Origin: JASLBX01 sp036374175
GTDB lineage: Bacteria > Actinomycetota > Actinomycetes > Jiangellales > Jiangellaceae
Assembly: GCA_036374175.1 (NCBI GenBank)
Contig: DASUUH010000137.1
Location: 1-64,000, forward strand
Length of the DNA stretch: 64,000 bases
Direction: 5' to 3'
Shown piece by piece: positions 25,232 to 32,993 of this stretch (the stretch's first letter is position 1; every line of letters begins with the position of its first letter). A program made the translations under genes and the position numbers. The notes under the pieces are model-generated. The model was not told the DNA's origin. It did not search any database and was given only the letters and a program-made list of their open reading frames with translations.

Positions 25232-25439
25232 TCACGTCCAGCATGCGTGTGCCTGCCGGACCAGGCGCGTGCGGGTGGTACGGCACCGGTTGATCACGTT
25301 CAGCAGGTTTGTCGGCACTGCACCAGGCGCGTGCAGGTGGTGGAGCACCGGTTGATCACGTTCAGCAGGTTTGTCGGCGCTCCACCAGGCGCGTGCGGGT
25401 GGTACGGCACCCACAGGCATGCTGAACGTGATCAACCGG
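25224..25439. repeat. intergenic repeat array 1: three 62-bp direct units plus an inverted 30-bp cap
   Basis: Units at 25224-25285, 25286-25347 and 25348-25409 each begin CCGGTTGATCACGT(T/C)CAGCA and end in GGTGGT(A/G)(C/G)(G/A)GCA. A 30-bp inverted partial copy (25410-25439) ends TGCTGAACGTGATCAACCGG. The array overlaps the cbs stop codon and fills the gap to the convergent msrA gene. An array of identical design and length lies in opposite orientation at 37066-37281, and a single copy is at 55034-55097. Units abut with no spacers. Confidence 0.95.
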
Positions 25440-25447
25440 AGCAAAAG

Positions 25448-26107
25448 TTAGATGACGCCGACTGGGCAGGAGACCCCGGTGCCGCCTATGCCGCAGTATC
25501 CATTGGGATTCTTCGCGTCGGACAGGTACTGCTGGTGGTAGTCCTCGGCGTACCACAGGTCGCCGAGCGGGCCGATCTCGGTGGTGATCGCTCCGTACCC
25601 GGCGTCGGCCAGCCGCTTGGCGTAGACGTCACGAGAGGCGATGGCGGCATCTCGTTGGGCAGGTGTCGTCCAGTAGACGGTCGAGCGGTACTGGGTGCCG
25701 ACGTCGTTGCCCTGCCGCATGCCCTGGGTCGGGTCGTGCCCCTCCCAGAAGGTCCTGAGCACGTCGTCCGTGCTCACGACGGCCGGGTCGTAGATGACGC
25801 GGACCACCTCGGCGTGACCGGTGAGACCCGAGCACACCTCTTCGTAGGTGGGGTGAGGGGTGTACCCGCCGGCGTAAGCAGCCGCTGTGGTCCACACCCC
25901 GGGTAGCTTCCAGAACATCCGCTCGGCACCCCAGAAACAACCCATGCCGACGACGATCTCCTCGTGGCCGGCGGGCGCGGGCGCCTCGATCGGTGTGCGA
26001 AGCACGGTGTGGATGCCGTCGAGGTGGTACGGACGAGTGGCCCTGCCTGGTAGCGCCTGGTCGGCACTGACGAGGCTAAGTTTGATGGCGCGGTCAAAGC
26101 TGAACAT
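25448..26107 (-). CDS. msrA: peptide-methionine (S)-S-oxide reductase
   Basis: 219 aa. It has the active-site motif GMGCFWGAERMFW with the catalytic Cys near residue 57, the GHAEVVRV segment, and C-terminal resolving cysteines in NGYCGIGGTGVSCPVGV. The N-terminal about 45 residues extension is normal for actinomycete MsrA. It repairs S-diastereomer methionine sulfoxide in proteins in the cytoplasm. Convergent with cbs across repeat array 1. Confidence 0.97.
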   Translation of the reverse strand: MFSFDRAIKLSLVSADQALPGRATRPYHLDGIHTVLRTPIEAPAPAGHEEIVVGMGCFWGAERMFWKLPGVWTTAAAYAGGYTPHPTYEEVCSGLTGHAEVVRVIYDPAVVSTDDVLRTFWEGHDPTQGMRQGNDVGTQYRSTVYWTTPAQRDAAIASRDVYAKRLADAGYGAITTEIGPLGDLWYAEDYHQQYLSDAKNPNGYCGIGGTGVSCPVGVI

Positions 26108-26160
26108 CTCATCTCCCCTTTGTTCGGCCCAACGCCACGGCGACCGCGTCTGTTCCGGGC

Positions 26161-27609
26161 TCAGGCGAGGCTGGCGAGTTCCGGCGACTGGGTCGAGGTG
26201 TCGGTGACGGCGCGATAGGCGGCCGCGAGCCGTTCGGTCGCTTCGGTCAGCACCGGCGCCGGGTAGGTGTACGGCAACCGGAGCCGGCGCTCGAACGCTC
26301 CGTCAACCCCGAACCGCGGCCCGGCCGCGAGCCGCAGGCTGTGTCGCTCGGCTGCACTCACCAAAGCGCTGCTGACTGGTTGGTCCAGCTCACACCACAA
26401 CACGAGCCCGCCCGCCGGCCGACGCGCGTTCCACCGCGGTAACCGCTCGGCCAGCGCCGCCAGGAGGGCGTCGCGCCGGGTGCGCAACTCGGCTCGGCGA
26501 GTGACCATAAGCTCGTCCAGACGAGGCAGCAGATGCGCCACCGCGAGTTGCTCCACGACTGCGGACGAGATGTCCACAGTGGCACGGACAGCGGCCAACC
26601 GCCGGATCATCGCAGGGGACGCGCGGATCCAACCAACCCGAAGCCCGCCCCAGAATGTCTTGCTCACACTGCCGACCGTGATGGTCAACTCGTCGTCGGC
26701 GAACGACGCGAACGGCGGCGGCACGTCACCCTCGAGGGCGAGATCGGCCAACGTCTCGTCGATCACCGTGAGTGTTCGATGTCGGCGCAGCTGCTCGGCT
26801 ACGTGCTTGCGTTCGTCCGCGCTGGCCAGCACGCCGGTCGGGTTGTTGAAATCGGGGGTCAGGTACGCGAGCCGCGGTGAGGTCTGCCGGAGTGCCGCAG
26901 AGACCGCTTCGAGATCCCAGCCGTCCGTTCCCATGCCGACCGGGACGATGCGCCCGCTGGATCGGCGGATGGCGTCCAGTGCGTTGGGATACGTCGGATG
27001 CTCCACTAGAACCCGGTCGCCAGGACTCGCGGCAAGTGCCAAGACGAGCGAGAACCCGTGCTGGGCGCCGTCCGTGACAAGAACCTGCTCGGGGGACGTG
27101 GACAGCCCGCGAGCCGTGAACCGTTCGGCGATGGCAGCGCGAAGCTCGGGCAGGCCGAGCAGGTTGTAGCCAGCGCCGGACAAGTGGCGGGGAAGCTGGT
27201 CGAGTGCGGCGTCGTAGGCGGCCCGCAGCGCCTGGGCCGGCGCCTCCGGCGAGGCGTGTGCGAGGTCCAGCAACTCGGCACCGTCGGGGGCGAACGGAGT
27301 CCATGGCGCGCTGCCTGAGCCCCCGGAGCGGGTGTCCGGAAGCGTCGTCCATGTGCCGGATCCGCGCCGGCTGGCGGCATACCCGGCCTCGCGCAGCGCG
27401 TCGTAGGCGGCAGTGATCGTCGTCCGGCTCACACCCAGGGCAGTGGCGAGTTCGCGCTCACCCGGCAGCCGGGTAGCCAGCGGAAGGCGCCCGTCCAGGA
27501 CGAGGAGGCGGAGCGCGGCAGCGAGCCGTGCATAGCCGGGCCCGGTCGTGCCGCTCGTCGCCCAGTCACCGAGCAGGCGGGCAAGGTGAGTGCCATTTAC
27601 AGACCTCAT
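26161..27609 (-). CDS. MocR-type (YczR-like) PLP-binding transcriptional regulator
   Basis: 482 aa. GntR winged helix at about 20-95 (LPGERELATALGVSRTTITAAYDALREAGY), joined to a fold type I aminotransferase-like domain. The PLP Lys lies in TVGSVSKTFWGGLRVGW and the cofactor Asp in LTPDFNNPTG. Being divergent from a YczE-family membrane gene is the diagnostic arrangement of the YczR subgroup, in which the regulator controls yczE. Paired ATTGGC half-sites lie in the 63-bp divergent gap. No enzyme activity is expected. Confidence 0.92.
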   Translation of the reverse strand: MRSVNGTHLARLLGDWATSGTTGPGYARLAAALRLLVLDGRLPLATRLPGERELATALGVSRTTITAAYDALREAGYAASRRGSGTWTTLPDTRSGGSGSAPWTPFAPDGAELLDLAHASPEAPAQALRAAYDAALDQLPRHLSGAGYNLLGLPELRAAIAERFTARGLSTSPEQVLVTDGAQHGFSLVLALAASPGDRVLVEHPTYPNALDAIRRSSGRIVPVGMGTDGWDLEAVSAALRQTSPRLAYLTPDFNNPTGVLASADERKHVAEQLRRHRTLTVIDETLADLALEGDVPPPFASFADDELTITVGSVSKTFWGGLRVGWIRASPAMIRRLAAVRATVDISSAVVEQLAVAHLLPRLDELMVTRRAELRTRRDALLAALAERLPRWNARRPAGGLVLWCELDQPVSSALVSAAERHSLRLAAGPRFGVDGAFERRLRLPYTYPAPVLTEATERLAAAYRAVTDTSTQSPELASLA

Positions 27610-27654
27610 AGAGCCACTTTCTCATAATTGGCTCTTGAAGAACAGGCCATTGGC
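27610..27654. promoter_or_regulatory. putative YczR operator: ATTGGC direct repeats 22 bp apart plus an inverted half-site
   Basis: ATTGGC occurs at 27627-27632 and 27649-27654, exactly two helical turns apart. AGAGCCA at 27610-27616 is the inverse of TGGCTCT at 27629-27635. Direct plus inverted half-sites fit a MocR dimer with two flexible DNA-binding arms. Confidence 0.6.
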
Positions 27655-27672
27655 CAGGCAGGTTAGGACACC

Positions 27673-28317
27673 ATGACGCGGCGCTTGATTCAGCTGTATG
27701 CCGGACTGATCCTCTACGGGGTCAGCCTCGCCCTGATGGTGCGGGCCGAACTCGGTCTTGATCCGTGGGATGTCTTCCACCAGGGTCTGGCCGACCGGCT
27801 GCCGCTGACGTTCGGGCAAGTCGTGATCGTCGTCGGCGCGTTGGTGTTGCTGGCCTGGATTCCGCTCCGGCAGCGCCCGGGACTCGGAACGATCAGCAAT
27901 GTCATCGTCATCGGTCTGGCCGTTGATGCAGCGCTCGCCGTGTTGCCCCCGCCGGATCCGATGGCCTGGCGCATCACCTTCCTGGTCTCCGGGGTGGTAC
28001 TCAACGGTGTCGCGACCGCCGCGTACATCGGCGCCCGACTCGGGCCGGGCCCGCGGGACGGATTGATGACGGGGTTGGTCGCCCGCACTGGCCGTTCCGT
28101 CCGGTTGATACGTACCTCGATCGAAGTAGGCGTGCTGGCAACCGGCTGGCTCCTCGGCGGCACCGTCGGCGTCGGAACCGTCCTATACGCCATTGCGATC
28201 GGTCCGCTCGTGCACCTGTTACTGCCCCGCCTCACCGTTCCGGACCGACCGGAGCGTGCGGTCTCGGCGGCTGGGCCGGCCAGTCGGTGGCTGACCGGGT
28301 TGCATGGATCGCAGTGA
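27673..28317 (+). CDS. YczE/YitT-like integral membrane protein
   Basis: 214 aa with five to six TM helices. Family motifs are LYAGLILYGVSLALMVRAEL, GLDPWDVFHQG and GARLGPGPRDGLMTGL, typical of YczE proteins, whose transported or sensed substrate is unknown. Divergent from the MocR/YczR regulator, the standard genomic partner. ATG about 12 bases after the second ATTGGC repeat, so a bound regulator would sit right at the start. Confidence 0.9.
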   Translation: MTRRLIQLYAGLILYGVSLALMVRAELGLDPWDVFHQGLADRLPLTFGQVVIVVGALVLLAWIPLRQRPGLGTISNVIVIGLAVDAALAVLPPPDPMAWRITFLVSGVVLNGVATAAYIGARLGPGPRDGLMTGLVARTGRSVRLIRTSIEVGVLATGWLLGGTVGVGTVLYAIAIGPLVHLLLPRLTVPDRPERAVSAAGPASRWLTGLHGSQ

Positions 28318-28335
28318 CGTGTTCGGCTGGACTCT

Positions 28336-29898
28336 ATGACCTGGCCACGCATGGGGCAGCTTCGCACTCTCGAGTTGGGGACGCCGGGCGAGATGCGTCG
28401 CCGGCTATCCGACCTGGTTCTGCACGGACGCAAACGCGCGACGGCCGGCCTGCTGGCCGAATACTCCGTCGAGGACGAAGTGCTCGAGCAGCCCGGTGAA
28501 GTCCTCGCGCTCGTCGGCAACGACGGCGAGCGGCTGGGCCTGATCCGAGTGAGCAAAGTGGAAGTAGTTCGGTTCGATGACGTGACGTGGGAGTTCGCCG
28601 ACGCAGAGGGCGAGGGTTTCACCGACATCGACGACTGGCGCGAGCAGCATCGCGACTTCTGGGAACGGGCGTCGGTGGACCGGATCCGGGAACACTCCGG
28701 CGACCCATCCTGGTACCTGACGAGCGACACCGAAGTCGTATGCGTATGGTTCGATGTCGTGCACGACTTCGAGACGCTCGCCATTCACGCCGGCCAGGAG
28801 CCGGACCCCACGACCGGCTCGGTCGTCCCGCCGATCTACGCGACGAGCACCTACGCCCAGGACGGAGTAGGTGGGCTGCGAGGCGGCTACGAGTACAGCC
28901 GGACGGCCAACCCGACTCGAACCGCGCTCGAGGAGTGCCTGGCCGCGCTGGAAGACGGCCGTCGCGGGCTGGCCTTCGCCAGCGGCATGGCCGCAGAGGA
29001 CACGCTGCTGCGTACGGTGCTGGCACCGGGAGATCACCTGGTGATTCCGGACGATGCGTACGGCGGCACGTTCCGTCTGGTCAGCAAGGTCGTCGAGCGG
29101 TGGGGCGTGTCGTGGACGGCCGCCCCGGTCACTGACGTCGACGCGGTCCGAGCCGCCGTCCGGCCGGAGACGAAGATCATCTGGGTCGAGACCCCGACGA
29201 ACCCGCTGCTTAATGTCGCGGACATAGCTGCGCTGGCAGCGGTGGCCCGCGACGCCGGTGCCTTGCTCGTCGTCGATAACACCTTTGCCACGCCGTACCT
29301 GCAACAGCCGCTGGCGCTGGGCGCCGACGTCGTCGTTCACTCGACGACCAAGTACTGCGGAGGCCACTCGGACGTTGTGGGTGGCGCGCTCATCGTCCAG
29401 GACGATGATCTGGGCGATCGGCTGGCCTACCACCAGAACGCAATGGGTGCAGTCGCCGGCCCATTCGACGCCTGGCTCGTCCTACGCGGGCTGAAGACGC
29501 TCGCGGTGCGGATGGACCGGCACTGCGACAACGCCGAACGGGTCGTGGAGCTGTTGTCGAACCATCCGAAGGTGACCGAGGTGCTTTATCCCGGCGTGCC
29601 GGGTCATCCGGGTCACGAAGTTGCGGGCAAACAGATGCGCCGGTACGGCGGCATGGTGTCGTTCCGGGTCGCGGGTGGTGAGAAGGCCGCACTCGAAGTA
29701 TGCGAGCGGACTCAGCTGTTCATCCTCGGCGAGTCGCTCGGCGGTGTCGAATCACTGATCGAACATCCCGCGCGTATGACACACGCCAGCGCAGCCGGCA
29801 GCGTCCTCGAGGTGCCCGCCGATCTGATCCGGCTGTCCGTCGGCATCGAAAGTGCGGACGACCTCATAGCCGACCTGGCGCAAGCCCTGGGAACCTGA
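28336..29898 (+). CDS. fusion: ASCH domain + cystathionine gamma-synthase
   Basis: 520-aa continuous frame. Residues 1-141 form an ASCH domain (HGRKRATAGLLAEYSVEDEVL, GEVLALVGNDGERLGLIRV, DTEVVCVWFDVV), a PUA-like fold thought to bind RNA/nucleotides. Residues 142-520 are a full cystathionine gamma-synthase/gamma-lyase-type PLP enzyme: ETLAIHAGQEPDPTTG, YEYSRTANPTR, STTKYCGGHSDVVGG (PLP Lys about 339), SLGGVESLIEHPA. A GTG at 28759 is where a stand-alone enzyme would begin, but no stop codon separates the parts and no Shine-Dalgarno precedes that GTG. The enzyme half makes or splits cystathionine, complementing cbs. Either a true fusion or two in-frame products. Confidence 0.88.
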   Translation: MTWPRMGQLRTLELGTPGEMRRRLSDLVLHGRKRATAGLLAEYSVEDEVLEQPGEVLALVGNDGERLGLIRVSKVEVVRFDDVTWEFADAEGEGFTDIDDWREQHRDFWERASVDRIREHSGDPSWYLTSDTEVVCVWFDVVHDFETLAIHAGQEPDPTTGSVVPPIYATSTYAQDGVGGLRGGYEYSRTANPTRTALEECLAALEDGRRGLAFASGMAAEDTLLRTVLAPGDHLVIPDDAYGGTFRLVSKVVERWGVSWTAAPVTDVDAVRAAVRPETKIIWVETPTNPLLNVADIAALAAVARDAGALLVVDNTFATPYLQQPLALGADVVVHSTTKYCGGHSDVVGGALIVQDDDLGDRLAYHQNAMGAVAGPFDAWLVLRGLKTLAVRMDRHCDNAERVVELLSNHPKVTEVLYPGVPGHPGHEVAGKQMRRYGGMVSFRVAGGEKAALEVCERTQLFILGESLGGVESLIEHPARMTHASAAGSVLEVPADLIRLSVGIESADDLIADLAQALGT

Positions 29899-29911
29899 CC
29901 CGGTCCTTTGA

Positions 29912-30895
29912 TCAGCCGGCCCAGCCGCGGAGCCGCGGAAGGACGTCCGTCCCGATGCGTTCGATTGTCGCGTGTGGGTCAACGCTGGCCACCTGGATCG
30001 CGACGTAGTCAGCACCCACGTCGGTGATCAGTGGACGGTACGCCTCGGCAAGCTCGTCCACGTCCCGGACGATCGTGTATTGCGCCAGGATCTCGGCCCG
30101 GTCCATCGCGTCGGCCCGCTCGCGCAGGACAGCCGGGTCGGCCGTCTCGAGCCGGCCGGGTGCGCGTAGTCCGCGCATGGGGGCGAGTGCGGCCCAGGCT
30201 TCGTCGTCGTCGCCGGCGAGCACGACCCATCGAGTGGCCATGATCGTGGTCCCGGCGCCACGGGCGGCCGCCGCCTCGCGATACGGATTGATGACTCGCT
30301 CGAGCGTTGCGCTCGGCTCCTTGACGCTCGTGATCAGGCCTTCGGCGTGCTGGCCGGCGAAGGTGGCCGACTTCGGGCCGCCTGCTGCCATCCAGATCGG
30401 CAACCGGCCGACCGGCGGGCTGTAGAGCTTGGCGGTGTGCGCCGTGTAGTACTTGCCCGCCACGTCGAGTTTCTCGCCGGCGAAAAGGCCGTGCATGATC
30501 GCGAGCGCTTCCTCCATGCGGGCGATGCGCTCGGCATACCCGGGGAACTCGTAGCCGAGCGGGACCTCGTTGATCGCCTCGCCGGTGCCGACGCCGAGGA
30601 TGAACCGTCCGCCCGAGAGCCGGTCGACGGTCGCGGCCGCCTGCGCGACAAGTGCCGGGTGGTAGCGGAACAATGGCGCGGTGACGCTGGTGGCCAACTC
30701 CACCCGGGACGTCGCCTGAGCGACCGCGCCGAACCACGTCCAGACGAAGCTGGCCGCGCTTGCGTCGTCGACCCAGGGATGGAAGTGATCGGCGCCGGTG
30801 ACCACGTCGAATCCGGCCTGTTCGGCGTGGACCGCTTGCGAAACCAGGTCTTCGGGCTGGTACGACTCGTGACTGCACAACCAGGCGAACTTCAC
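29912..30895 (-). CDS. F420-dependent LLM-class oxidoreductase (FGD-like)
   Basis: 327 aa TIM-barrel of the luciferase-like monooxygenase superfamily: SHESYQPEDLVSQAVHAEQA, GADHFHPWVDD, SVTAPLFRYHPALVAQAAAT, LGVGTGEAINEVPLG. These resemble the TIGR03557 group of F420-dependent glucose-6-phosphate dehydrogenase-like proteins rather than FMN luciferases. Substrate unknown. Its 3' end is 13 bp from the CGS fusion stop (convergent); upstream is the MFS/MarR operon on the opposite side of a 13-bp gap, possibly co-transcribed from it. Confidence 0.88.
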   Translation of the reverse strand: MKFAWLCSHESYQPEDLVSQAVHAEQAGFDVVTGADHFHPWVDDASAASFVWTWFGAVAQATSRVELATSVTAPLFRYHPALVAQAAATVDRLSGGRFILGVGTGEAINEVPLGYEFPGYAERIARMEEALAIMHGLFAGEKLDVAGKYYTAHTAKLYSPPVGRLPIWMAAGGPKSATFAGQHAEGLITSVKEPSATLERVINPYREAAAARGAGTTIMATRWVVLAGDDDEAWAALAPMRGLRAPGRLETADPAVLRERADAMDRAEILAQYTIVRDVDELAEAYRPLITDVGADYVAIQVASVDPHATIERIGTDVLPRLRGWAG

Positions 30896-30908
30896 CCGCT
30901 TACCCTAG

Positions 30909-32450
30909 CTAGTCGGCGAGGACCTGTTCGGCCACGGGATCGCCGGCCCGCTTGAGTTCCAGTTCGGGGATGAGAAAGGCGAGGACCAGCGCGATGGCTG
31001 TGAAGGGTATCGCCACGAGGAAGACGTCGTGCACGGCGTTCACCCAGGCGGTGACCACCGTGTTGCGGATCTGGGGCGGCAACGACTGGATCACCTGGAC
31101 GTTGTTGGCGATGTCGGAACCCGGCGGCAGCGCGGTCCCGGCCTCGGTCAGGTAGTGAGCCAACCGAGAGGTCAGCACAGCGCCGAAGATGGCCGTCCCG
31201 AACGCGCCACCCATTGTCCGGAAGAACGCCACGCTCGCCGTGGCAGCGCCCATGTCGCGCCGCTCGACGGCGTTCTGGACCGCCGTGACGACGGTCTGCA
31301 TGGTGAACCCGAGACCCGCGCCGAGTACGAAGATGAACAGTCCGACCCGCCAGTACGGGGTGTTCGCGCCGAGGGTTTGCAGCAGTAGGTAGGCCACGGT
31401 GACAACGCCGGCACCGACGATCGGAAAGACCTTGTAGTGACCGGTACGGGTCATCAGCCGCCCGGATCCGATCGAGGTGGCAAGTATCCCGGCCATCATC
31501 GGCACCAGCGCGAGCCCGGACTCGGTCGGCGTCATGCCCTGGACGACCTGGAAGTACACCGGAAGAAAGATGATGCCGCCGAACATCGCGATGCCCAGCA
31601 GTGCGGTGAACGCCACCGTCGGGCTGAAGACCCGGTTGCGGAACAGCCGCAGCGGAATGATGGGCTCCTCTGCGCGCGACTCCACCCACACGAACAGCAC
31701 GGCAAGGACCACACCGCCGGCGAGCAATGCCAGCGAGAACGGATCGGTCCAGCCGTACTCGATGCCGGCCCAAGCGGTGTAGAGCAGGATCGCGGTGACC
31801 GACGCGACGATGACCGCGGCACCGAGATAATCGATCTTGTGCTCCCGGCGGATCTTCGGCATCGTCCGGAGGGCGATCGTGGTGGTGACCAACGCGGCGA
31901 TCCCGATCGGCACGTTGATCCAGAAGATCCACTCCCAGCCGGGGCCGTCAGTGAACCAGCCACCGACGAGTGGCCCGCTGACCGACGAGAACCCGAAGAC
32001 GGCCCCGAAATAGCCCTGGTACCTTCCCCGCTCGCGGGGCGGGATCACGTCACCGACGATCGACAGCGCCAACGCCATCAGACCGCCCGCACCGATGCCC
32101 TGGATCGCCCGCCCGCCGATCAGCATCGGCATGGACTGCGCCAGTGCGGAGAGCACGGAACCGGCGACGAATACCGTGATGGCCGTCTGGAACATCGGCC
32201 GGCGGCCGTACAGGTCGGAGATCTTGCCCCACAACGGCGTGGACGACGTCGATGTGAGCAGGTACGCCGTCACGACCCAGGACAGATGGTTCAGCCCGCC
32301 GAGATCGCTGACTATGCGCGGTAGTGCCGTCCCGACGATGCTCATGTCGAGTGCGGCCAGGAACATCCCGGCCAGCAGACCGCCGAGCACGATCAAGATC
32401 TGCCGATGCGACAAGTAGCCGTGGTCGGCAGCCGATTGCGGGTTTTTCAC
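30909..32450 (-). CDS. DHA2 (EmrB/QacA)-type MFS drug exporter
   Basis: 513 aa, 14 predicted TM segments. Family motifs: LDMSIVGTALPRIVSDLGG (TM1, motif D1), GKISDLYGRRPMF (motif A), and the antiporter motif C region GAVFGFSSVSGPLVGGWFTD. Exports hydrophobic or cationic compounds by proton antiport. GTG at 32450 overlaps the MarR stop (GTGA), so it is translationally coupled to the regulator; a longer upstream frame is an artefact running through marR. Confidence 0.94.
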   Translation of the reverse strand: MKNPQSAADHGYLSHRQILIVLGGLLAGMFLAALDMSIVGTALPRIVSDLGGLNHLSWVVTAYLLTSTSSTPLWGKISDLYGRRPMFQTAITVFVAGSVLSALAQSMPMLIGGRAIQGIGAGGLMALALSIVGDVIPPRERGRYQGYFGAVFGFSSVSGPLVGGWFTDGPGWEWIFWINVPIGIAALVTTTIALRTMPKIRREHKIDYLGAAVIVASVTAILLYTAWAGIEYGWTDPFSLALLAGGVVLAVLFVWVESRAEEPIIPLRLFRNRVFSPTVAFTALLGIAMFGGIIFLPVYFQVVQGMTPTESGLALVPMMAGILATSIGSGRLMTRTGHYKVFPIVGAGVVTVAYLLLQTLGANTPYWRVGLFIFVLGAGLGFTMQTVVTAVQNAVERRDMGAATASVAFFRTMGGAFGTAIFGAVLTSRLAHYLTEAGTALPPGSDIANNVQVIQSLPPQIRNTVVTAWVNAVHDVFLVAIPFTAIALVLAFLIPELELKRAGDPVAEQVLAD

Positions 32451-32890
32451 GCGTGCTCTCCGGGTGCCGCGGCGGTACCGATGTCGTCGCCCAGCCGGTT
32501 GATCAACTCGATGAGCGCGGCAAGGTCGGACTCCGTCCAAGACTTCGTTGCCGCGCGCAACACGTCGGCGCGATGGCGAAGGTGTACGTCCATCCGGTCG
32601 ACACCGGCGGGGGTGAGAGCAAGCATCGTGGCCCGCTGATCGGACGGATCCGGCGTCCTGGCGATCAAACCGTTCGCCTCCAGACGGCTGACGTGCCGGC
32701 TTGCCGTCGACACGTCGAGGCCCAGCTCGGCGGCAAGCGCCGACACGCGCATCGGACCGCCGCGCATGAGTGTTGCCAGGCACGGCACGACCGCGGTGTC
32801 TGCGCCGACGAGCGATTTGATCTGTCTCAGGACCCGGATGAGCGCGGCGCTGAGTTCGTCCTCACGCGTGGCTCGGCCAGTTGGTTGCAC
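32447..32890 (-). CDS. MarR-family repressor of the adjacent exporter
   Basis: 147 aa from GTG 32890. Winged helix MRVSALAAELGLDVSTASRH, then LEANGLIARTPDPSDQRATMLALT (the wing with conserved DxR). A longer frame begins at ATG 32947, but the shorter start sits 7 bases after a -10-like TATTAC, giving a leaderless message and a standard MarR length. Stop overlaps the MFS start. It probably releases DNA when the exported compound binds. Confidence 0.9.
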   Translation of the reverse strand: MQPTGRATREDELSAALIRVLRQIKSLVGADTAVVPCLATLMRGGPMRVSALAAELGLDVSTASRHVSRLEANGLIARTPDPSDQRATMLALTPAGVDRMDVHLRHRADVLRAATKSWTESDLAALIELINRLGDDIGTAAAPGEHA

Positions 32891-32897
32891 CCCACAA

Positions 32898-32926
32898 GTA
32901 ATATCGAGGACGCCTGCATCATGCAA
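32898..32926 (-). promoter_or_regulatory. marR promoter with embedded palindrome
   Basis: On the minus strand TTGCAT, 17 bases, TATTAC form a plausible promoter ending 7 bases before GTG 32890. The palindrome TGCATCATGCA (32915-32925) overlaps the -35 element and is a natural MarR operator candidate in the gap shared with the divergent AfsR-like gene. Confidence 0.5.
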
Positions 32927-32993
32927 GTTGTCTTGGTGTCGTGACATTCAGCGGGGCCGATGGGATGTGCTTCTCGTGCACCGATCGCAGAGA

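Noticed and set aside
25224..25439. CRISPR array
   Set aside because: Units are 62 bp, abut directly, show no unique spacers, and the array ends in an inverted partial copy; no cas genes.
31437..32324. 295-aa plus-strand frame inside the MFS exporter region
   Set aside because: Antisense to a well-conserved DHA2 permease; no recognisable domain.
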